In this document: positions 52,601 through 61,600 of the stretch, one piece after another
Numbering within the stretch: the first letter of the stretch is position 1
How the letters are laid out: the number at the start of each line of letters is the position of its first letter
Assembly (NCBI RefSeq): GCF_001522545.3
Contig: NC_031782.1
Location: 15,309,530-15,373,529, forward strand
Reading direction: 5' to 3'
Length of the DNA: 64,000 bases
DNA from: Parus major
Taxonomy: Eukaryota > Chordata > Aves > Passeriformes > Paridae
Program-made: the position numbers and the translations under genes
The notes under the pieces: model-generated
Told to the model about the DNA's origin: nothing
The model's input: the letters and a program-made list of their open reading frames with translations, nothing else
Databases searched by the model: none

Positions 52601-55600
52601 CAGACTTGTCCCAGCTCACACCTCCATCTCAGGATCAGTCTCAGGTAAGGCATAAGGGCTTTCTTTTAAATAGCACCATCAATGTTGGGAAGAAACACTT
52701 GTTTAGTAGTTAATGTCAAAATGAACATAGACAGTGGTAGGAATTTTTAAAAACCCTGCACACATGAGAATGATAGAGAGTGAGAGAATTGGTGGGTGCT
52801 ACCTGCAGAGACCTGAAGAACACATGAGCTTTGTTCCCTTTTCTACTCCCTGGACAGGATAATCCCAAACCTAGGATTTTGAAAGGGTGTTGTTTTCTTT
52901 GCTGCATTTTCTCAATATTTTGGTTCAACAGTTCTAAAGGCTTGTGGTAGTAGCCCTCACATGGTGTTAGTGATTCTGTTTGTTATATAAAAGAAATACA
53001 TTGTGTAAATTCAGAATTCTGCAGTCCGAAGAGGCAGCTCCAGGGTAGTTGGCTGATTAAAAGCCTAATGGAATTAACAGTTTTCCAGCCAGCACAGCCT
53101 GGTATCTTGCACAGAGTAGTACAGTTAATTTTGACATATTGTCCCCAGGAAAAAAGCAAGTGGTTCACCAAGAGGTTGCACAGAATACACAGTTTGAGAA
53201 GAGTGAACAGGAAATTCTGTAGTTCTGTACATCTGTATTAACACTTGAAGATCTGGTCTGCCACAAGGTGCTTTTCCCTGAGCATGTGTCTGTGCCTTTG
53301 TTTTAAGGTTCCCCGTGTCCCGGTGCATACGCTCGCTATGGTTGTACCTCCCCAGGAGCCTGACAGGACCCCTCAAGAGAACTCCCCACCTCTCTTGGGA
53401 GTGGTGAAAGGTCAGTATGTAGCCACTCAGAGAATATATATGATTTGGAAATGGATAGACATGGGGACCATTTTATTAGAGCTTATGAACAGTGTAGTCC
53501 ATTCCATCAGTTTTTGAACACTTCAAGTACAACTTATAACTATTTTATATAGTTCATAGTTTTTTCCTTATTTTCTTGCATTCTACAGTATAGAAACACT
53601 GGTTGTTCTAACCTTATTGTGCTTATTCTAATTTGTTAGAATTATATTTATTCTGTTTTTTATGGAAGAAAATGCTTGTGCTAACTGTTCTAGTGCAGAC
53701 AGATAAAAAAGTTAATGTACTCTAGGTGTGGTGTTCACTTTTGAATATTGTACATTGGATTTGTCTTCTAGAATAGTTGCAGCTATTATCCATGAACTTG
53801 TTGCACCAACTTTTTTCTGTTCCATCAGTAGCAATGGAAACAAGATGGCACTATAAAATACCAGTGCAGATCTACTTACAGAAGAGCTTTTGTTGTATTA
53901 GTAATAGTTCTCTTGTGAGTAATCGTAACATCAGAGTTTTTGATTTCAACATTGTCAAACTGATTGGTTATAACTCCTTGAAGTTATTAGATTGCAATTA
54001 GGGAGTTTGTTTCCAGCTGTGGATTCTGTAATAAAATCTTGGTATCTGCTCAGTCAGCTCAGAAAGAGAAGCAGATTCACAAATGCAGTTACAAACTGCA
54101 GCTCCTAATGACCTACAGTTTTGGATGGGGATCTTAAGCATTACAGTGTCCAAAGCTCTGTTAGCTAGATCTGCTTAAATTCTTTGCTTGAGGAAACACT
54201 GAGCATTTCCAGAGCAAACAAACAAGCATAAACTCCTTAGGGGCATAAATAAAGAGAGAAAAACATCATGTACCTGCTGGTGTCTGAATGTGCAGCTGTG
54301 CCCCTCTCCATGCATATGCCATGTGTGTGACCTCTCAGATACACTTGCTGTCTCATTTCCTAGGATGTGCAACACTTGATATTTTGGATTTCAGAAAAAA
54401 TGAATACCAAACAAATGAAAAGAATATATAACTTCTGGTTCAAATAACCCACCAAAAATATACAATATGTGTGCCTTCCAGTTCAATGCCTGAGCATGGT
54501 GGAGTGGGAGTGTTCTGGGAGCACATTTTGTGGTGCATGGGAATCAGTAAGGGATTAGTTGATGCTGAGTCAGAAGACACTGAAGTTAAAAGCTGAAAGT
54601 TTCATTTTATTTAATCCAATTATGAAAAGCAAATAGTTGACTGTAGTTTAGGAAACAGCTCTCATTACAAACACATTATTGCCAATGTCAGCACATCCTT
54701 AGGTGTGTTTTTTGCAGCACTGTGATGTTGGGACTGGCACAGGGAGATCTCATTGTTCACAGGGGTTCAGGACATGCTTCATGCATGTCAGCAAAACTCA
54801 TCTGTGCTGCGTTGCAGGAGATGCAGCAATCCCAAACGTGTCATTGGGCTGATGAAGCATTCCCAAAAGCTCTGTGCAAAGCTTTTGTGTCTCTCAGATC
54901 TTTAGGGGGGAAATGGTATTTTTGTGCTACACTCTGTGCTCATTGCAGTGCAGAGTTGGTGTGCTGTGCTGAACTGCCATTTGTGACTTGTTACACACAG
55001 GAGGCTTTAATTCACCAGACTTCCATCACTAAACTTCTTGGGAGAGGAGGGGCAGAAGAGGGGGTGAATTGAGGTGTTTGTTATTTCTGAGGCAGGAGAG
55101 CAGTCAAGTTCTTGCATAACAAAATTGTTTATCTGGAGCAGAACAATTACTTGCCTTCAATTAGAAGTAGCCCATGAGTTTTTTTTATAAGCTGTGAACT
55201 ACTGGGAGGCAGGAGATCAGTACCTGGCCTCCTTAACCTTAGCACAGTAAGATTATTTTTTTTTTATGGACCTGTCTGAGTTTTGCAAGAAATGCAATAA
55301 TGACACTTTTTTTTTTTTTTCTGATGAGTTCTTGGCAAGTCAAATGTAAAACTTGAACACATTTAAGTGTTCCTATTACAATTCAGATATGACATGAGGT
55401 TTTTCAAGGGGAATTTAGATCTAATTTTGAATTTTATTATTATTCTTCAGTAAAGCATGGAGGCACATGGGATCATTACCATTTGAATAATTACTTTGGC
55501 AAAGAATTGAATATGGGTGTTTACTAACTGAAAAGAAAAACATTTCAGAGGCAACAGTGGATCTAGAGAGACTTAGATAAAGTTGACACACCAAGATGGT

Positions 55601-58600
55601 AACTGGGAAAGAACTGAAAAAAAAATTAGGTAAAAAAAGGAGCAGAGTTAATTATGGGATTGACCAGACCTCAGCTCCTACTTGCTTAGGAGGGATTTTT
55701 CTCAGTGCACTTTATTTAGCACGTGTCTGTTGTGTCCATGTAAAAGAAGTCCCAGTTCAGCTCTTTTTGCTTCCATGGGGAGAGGCAGGAGATCCCTTCC
55801 TTGGTGGATTCTGCCCATGCTGAGCAGGGCCAGGATTGCTCAGCAGCAGCTCAGCACAAAGAGCTTTTTGGGTACAAAACCCAAGTGTGCTGTTTGCACA
55901 GGCCTGAGGGTCTGTCTGATGCAGGGCTGTGCTGCAGCTCCACGTGGTCCTGCAGCTGCTTCCCTGCAAGAGGGGCTTGGAGTTCCCTTGGAAGAGTCCA
56001 AAGGAATGCTGCTGGATTTCTTCAGGAAACCAGCTGATGATAATCCCCTCTACTTTGTAAATGCAAGTGAATGGTTCCTGCAGAGCCTTGTGCAATGTGC
56101 AGGGCTGGAGCACAGAGCATGCTCTTCATCAAACATGCTGGGACAAAAAGGGATGCTCAGGGAGCCTGTGGAAAGCAGCAGGGTTGCTTTCTTAGTCAAA
56201 ATATTTTTACTAACATCAGCTGTTTTTAAACATGTCAAAGTGGCCTGGTTTTGGAGAATGAGGTATCAGGTTTTCAGTAAATTTTTCCCCAGATTTATTT
56301 TACTTCATACTCTGAAATTGTGCTTGCATATGAACCAATTAGCCTAAAGTGAGTACTTAAAACCTGTCAACATGCTGTCATTAGACTTTCCTAGTGTCAT
56401 TTTAAAGTGGGCAGCAGTTCTTATTTGGGGTGCAGGGTTTTTTTAGAATTACACAGAGACCAAATAGATTTATTCAGATGAAAGCTGCCCACATTTGCCT
56501 TTTATACCTGTGAAGGAGACCAGAGTTCCCCTAAAGCTGAGTGGTACTTTTGGAATCTCAAAGCTTTCTCAGATAGATATTCAATACATCTGGATCCCCA
56601 TGCTAAATCTAACAATATGATGGAGTAGAGAAGGGGAAGAAAAACAAACTCTCTGTAACTTTGATAGATATAAATTCAGTAAATATTTTTACTCTGATAC
56701 CTGACTTCTATGCCTAATACTGAATTATATATCCCAGCAGAGATCTCATGCATTGTGTGATTTAATAAAAATAGGGGCCAGATTAACAGTAAAATTAAGA
56801 AGTTATGTAGCTTTCATGGAGGTAAAAACATTAGTATGGCAAATTGATATTCCTGCTTTTCCAGCTTTTGCATTCTGATTTTTACCAGTTTTTTCCAGTG
56901 CACAGTCCCAGCTGCCTGTTCATTGTTTAATGTGCTTCACCATCTTCTGATCAATTCTTACCATTTTCTCCTTGAAACTTCCTGCCTGGGTCAGCAGCTA
57001 GCCCAGGTATCTGGGATGAGCTCCCAAGGGAGATTTCACCATCTATGCCTCCTGACTTCTGAACTTTACTAATACTTTCTTTGTAGACATAAAGACTTCT
57101 TTTCTGCAAATCCTCAGCAGTGCAGGCAGCTGGTTTGACACCCAGACGTGTGTAGGTGCCCAGGAGCACAAATGTGTAACAATCTTTACATGGTGGTTTG
57201 TGAAATTCTGTTCCTTTTAAGCTTCACTCACCTGCTTGCCACCAACTAATTCAATTACATCTTAGCAATTTTTCCAGTTATATACCATGAACCAGAGGAA
57301 ACTTGGAAAGAAGACTTAAGATTGGAAAGTAGCTCAAATTTTTGAATGGCTGAAAATTGAGTTCAGCTTGGCTTAGTTTCAGCTGTGTGTATCCAACAGC
57401 CATTGCATGTTGGATAGCCTTGCACCTATTTTCTGCAATTTTCCATAGAAACAACTGCAGGAGTGATAAAGACTGGCAAAATTACTCCATGATTCCAGAA
57501 GGGATACTGTGAACATACTCTAACTCATCATTCAGCCTTCTACCAATTAACCTCTTCTTTAGAAAGAAGAATTCAGTATGTATGAAAAACCATGTAGTAG
57601 ATGAATTTGCTTGGGAAATGCAGGCTTAATTTTTTTTTCCAAATTAGCAAGATTATTTAATATTGTTCTTTGAATTTGTGTGTTTATGGGGCAACTGATT
57701 GTTTCTCAGGTCCTTAGAGATGAGTTTCTTACTGATACAAATAATCGTTAAAACACTGAATTTTCATGAAAGTTCAGCATTGAATTTTATTCATGTTAAT
57801 GAGGCTGGTGAGTTTTAATTGCAGGCTGCAAATTGAACTCTCAACTTCTGAGTGAAATCAGATTTACAAAAAGAAATCTCAAGTGCAAGAACAATGGACA
57901 AGCAATTCTGTTACAGAGCACATAAATGACATGGTGATTCATTCAGATTTATATAACAGGCTCTCCAGCAGAGAAGATGTACTTGAATGTACAAATGTGT
58001 ATCACACAGCTGACTTTTTTCTTACTCCCTTTTTTTTTTTATGCTGGAAAAAAATCTTTTGGACTTTACTGTTTGGATTTCAAACCACTTTTTCTTTTTT
58101 TTTTTCATTTGACAATGACAATAGAAATTAAGGAGCTGTTAACAAATCTCGTAATTTTGTCTAATAAAATATAAAGTATAATACAACTGAAAGGCATATA
58201 AATTAGTTCTTTCCTGGGAAAAGTGACATCCTATGGATTATAAATCAGAGCTAGAGGAGCAACTTCCTTGAGAATTATAAGCACTCATGAGGAAATACAG
58301 TATCAGACTTACTTGTTTGCAGCAACTGTATAAATACTGAATGTGTTCTAAGCAAATTTAAATTTGAAGAGTTCAATTGCTTGAGAAATCCTCCTGAGGA
58401 CTACAGAACTGAAGGATATTTTTCCAGGTTCTTGCTCCAAGTGTTTAGGGATTTTAAATGTTATTTGCAGCCAGAAGCATTAAAACCTGGTCATGGTGTC
58501 CTCTCTGCCTGTTGCTGGCTGCTCAAGGGACCAGGAAAGATGCCTGGGAGGGGCTGGTTGGGGTGAGTGGGCTGTTGGAGATAATCTGAAGGGAGAAGTA

Positions 58601-61600
58601 CAGGAAATTGCCATAGGAAATACCTGTCACTTCCTGGAGAGAAGTGGAGATCAGAGAAGTGCATGGGATGCTGTGTTTGGGCAGAGCAGGTCTTACCCCA
58701 AGTCATAAATGTGGTCACAAACCTGGCTGAAGATCTGTGCATGCTCTGCAGGAATTGTGATGAAGGCTCAGTTTGGACAGGGTAGGGAGCAAAACTTGTG
58801 GGAATGTGGAAATGGAAATAAAAGAGTAATTGATTATACTGATCACAAAATAATTGGGGAGTCAGTCCCTTCTTTACTCTGTGGCTTTCCTAGCATGCCT
58901 AGAACCACTCTGGGTTTCCTGATACATTTTTTTCCTGTGGTACTGGATGGCAGGTGGTATCTGTGTAGCAACATCTGGATTTCAGTCATCTTCAGTCTAA
59001 ATAACTTTCTTTCCTCTTAAACAAGTCTTCTAAAAGTGGTGAAAATTGTTGCTCTACAGGTCAAATTGACAGCTTATTGTTGCTAGGTGTAATTCAGTAG
59101 TAGGATGATTGTGTATATGACTGATGCTGCCCCCAAAAGATAAATGTACAAAATAAATTGTAAACAAAAAATATTGACATGATAATGATCTGGCCTGTGA
59201 TTGGATTCTAAGTCTTACTGTATTTATGTATTTCAAAAAGTGTAAATTGTGTGTTCATAATTCTGTACTAAAATGGGCACAGAATTTTTCAGGATATTTT
59301 AATATAGAGGAGATTTGGATAAACCAGGAAATGCTACTTTTTAGTATATCCAATATTTGCATATTCAAAGCTACCAACAGTGTAGCTTCTCCATCTCTGA
59401 CTGTTCTGGTGAACATGTCAGGTTTAGCAGATCTTTCTTCCTACCCCTTGTTCTCTTCCAATATCTCCACTTAGAGACTGAAGCTGTTTTCTGGCATAGA
59501 AAGGGTGATCTGGAAAGGGTCACCTGGAAAGTGGCCCTGCTATCTAATTAGCAGCTGATTAATGTTAATTTCTGTACCTTCTCTGGAACTTGAGAGCCCA
59601 GCTAGTCTCCTAACACCCATCTTCAGAAACTGCCCCACTTTTCCATGATGATTCCCAGTTGGAGCTGCTGTCTGAGCCCAGCCCTGGCTCCTCCAGCCCA
59701 GCCCAGCTCTCAAAGTGGGGCTGTGCTTCTGCTCTTTCCTTCCTCTTGTGCTCTTAGAAAAGCTTTCCAGGCTTGTTTTCTCCCCAGCTCAGACTTAATT
59801 GGGAGGGACAACATTGATACTTTATTATTTGGGAGGTTCTTGGAAGGCAGCTTTTCTTTCCTGGAGTGATAGAAGGTGTCCAGAGCTGCTGGGCTGTGGG
59901 AATGCCCTGTGTGAGGATGGGAATGACAGACACAGGAACCTTAGGGGTGATGTTAAGCAGGGCAGAGGGTTCCCATCTCAGCTGAAGGCAGGGTTCATTT
60001 GCAGTTTGCTTACTGTAGCAATGGAGCACAGCTTAGTTTCAAAACAACAATATAGACAAGCTGTTCAGAGATTTTTGGTGAGTGCAAATGTATTTCTCAA
60101 GAATAGTCTCAAAAACCTGTAAACCACACTTGTTAAAATTAAAGGATAACCCCTGAGTGCACAACAAAACCAAAGAGGCCAGGGGTTAGAGCAGGCTTGA
60201 ACTAAAGAGCCAGGAATTTCTGAATTTCCCCCAAATTCCTTATTGTTTGCTGAGAAATTGGCTGGGGACTCACTTATGCTTCGGAGGCAAAGCATCAGCA
60301 GTGGTGGGCAGAGGTGCTCAGCTGGAACCACTGACCTGCACAAAGTATGGAGCTGCAGAAGGAGCATCCTGAAGGGTGGCTCCAGGGGATTCTGGGCTGT
60401 TTCCTGGGATTAATAAGATTCTTGTTGTTTCTCTTATAACTAGATATGCTTTGCTTTCCTAGGAGTCTGCTGAAAGTGTGCAGTACAGAGTTGGTCCAAT
60501 TATATTTTCATATTTGCTCTTTCTCTTTATAAGGGAAAAAATCTCACGTTTGTTTGGTTTACAATTAGTTCCTCCAAAAAAAGATTCATTTCAAAGTGAG
60601 GTGTATATGACTCTTGTTTGGACAGCAATGCAAAGTGAAGTTTGTGAATTAGTGTATTGGTGAAGGATGGCCCAGAGAGAAATAAATCTGTTTCAGGAAA
60701 CTTAATCCTTCCAGGGCTGGTGTCTGATTCATGATTTAGTTCTTGCATCCAGACTTGGACTTAACTGTGTCACGTTTAAGTAACTTTATTAAACCATGGC
60801 TCAAACTGTACATCATTTTAGTTCCCCTTTTAATGATTAATTATGTGAGTCTGCTTTGTAAAACTTGAAGTTTTCTTTCCTTTTTTGTTTTTTTTTTGCT
60901 TTTTGAAGGCTCCATATATCAGTATTTGGGTAAAGCAAATGAGTATTAGTGCAGAAAATTATCTAATCACACTAAAACTTTTCACATTTTTAATTAAAGT
61001 TCTGACACTAAAGTATTAATTAAAATTTCAGCACTTAATATATTCCTTTCTACTGAAAGATGTGACTAGAATTTCCCAGATGTGGCTTTTGGGAAAGCAG
61101 CCATGGGTTGCTTGAGGGCAGTCAGCAGTTGGGGCAGGGCTGCCCAGGTTTGGTGGGCCTTGGTGAAGGCTATTTTTAAAGTCTTTATAATGAACAGGAT
61201 TGTTCATTTTTTACTGGAAGGGGAAGTGAGCAAGTCATTAGTTTGGTCCCAGAATTTTTAAAAAGATGCTAAAACTTCACACTCCATTTGAAAGCACTAA
61301 GGATTCTGCTTGTAATGCCAAGGTGAATGCTACAATGTTTGGAGAAATCCTAATTCAAAGTATCATCTTACTGTCAGGTTAGTCTGCTCTCAACTATAGA
61401 GTCTTTCTGCTCCTAACCTTGCTGTTGGAAGTCAGCCTCCGGAAAATACTCTTACTTTAAGCTCTGCACTCACAGAAGAACTTTGGGAACTCAGTAAATC
61501 ATGTAAATTGCCTTGCTGTTCTTGCTGATTCCCCTTCCCAAGTGCATTGTCACATATGTCAGAAATTATCAAGGTTCCTTGTAAGATTAAAGTAGCTGTG

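Noticed and set aside
52348..52713. 121-codon open frame over intron 12 and exon 13
   Set aside because: Its start is intronic. Only 52501-52644 is coding, as exon 13 of ANKHD1.
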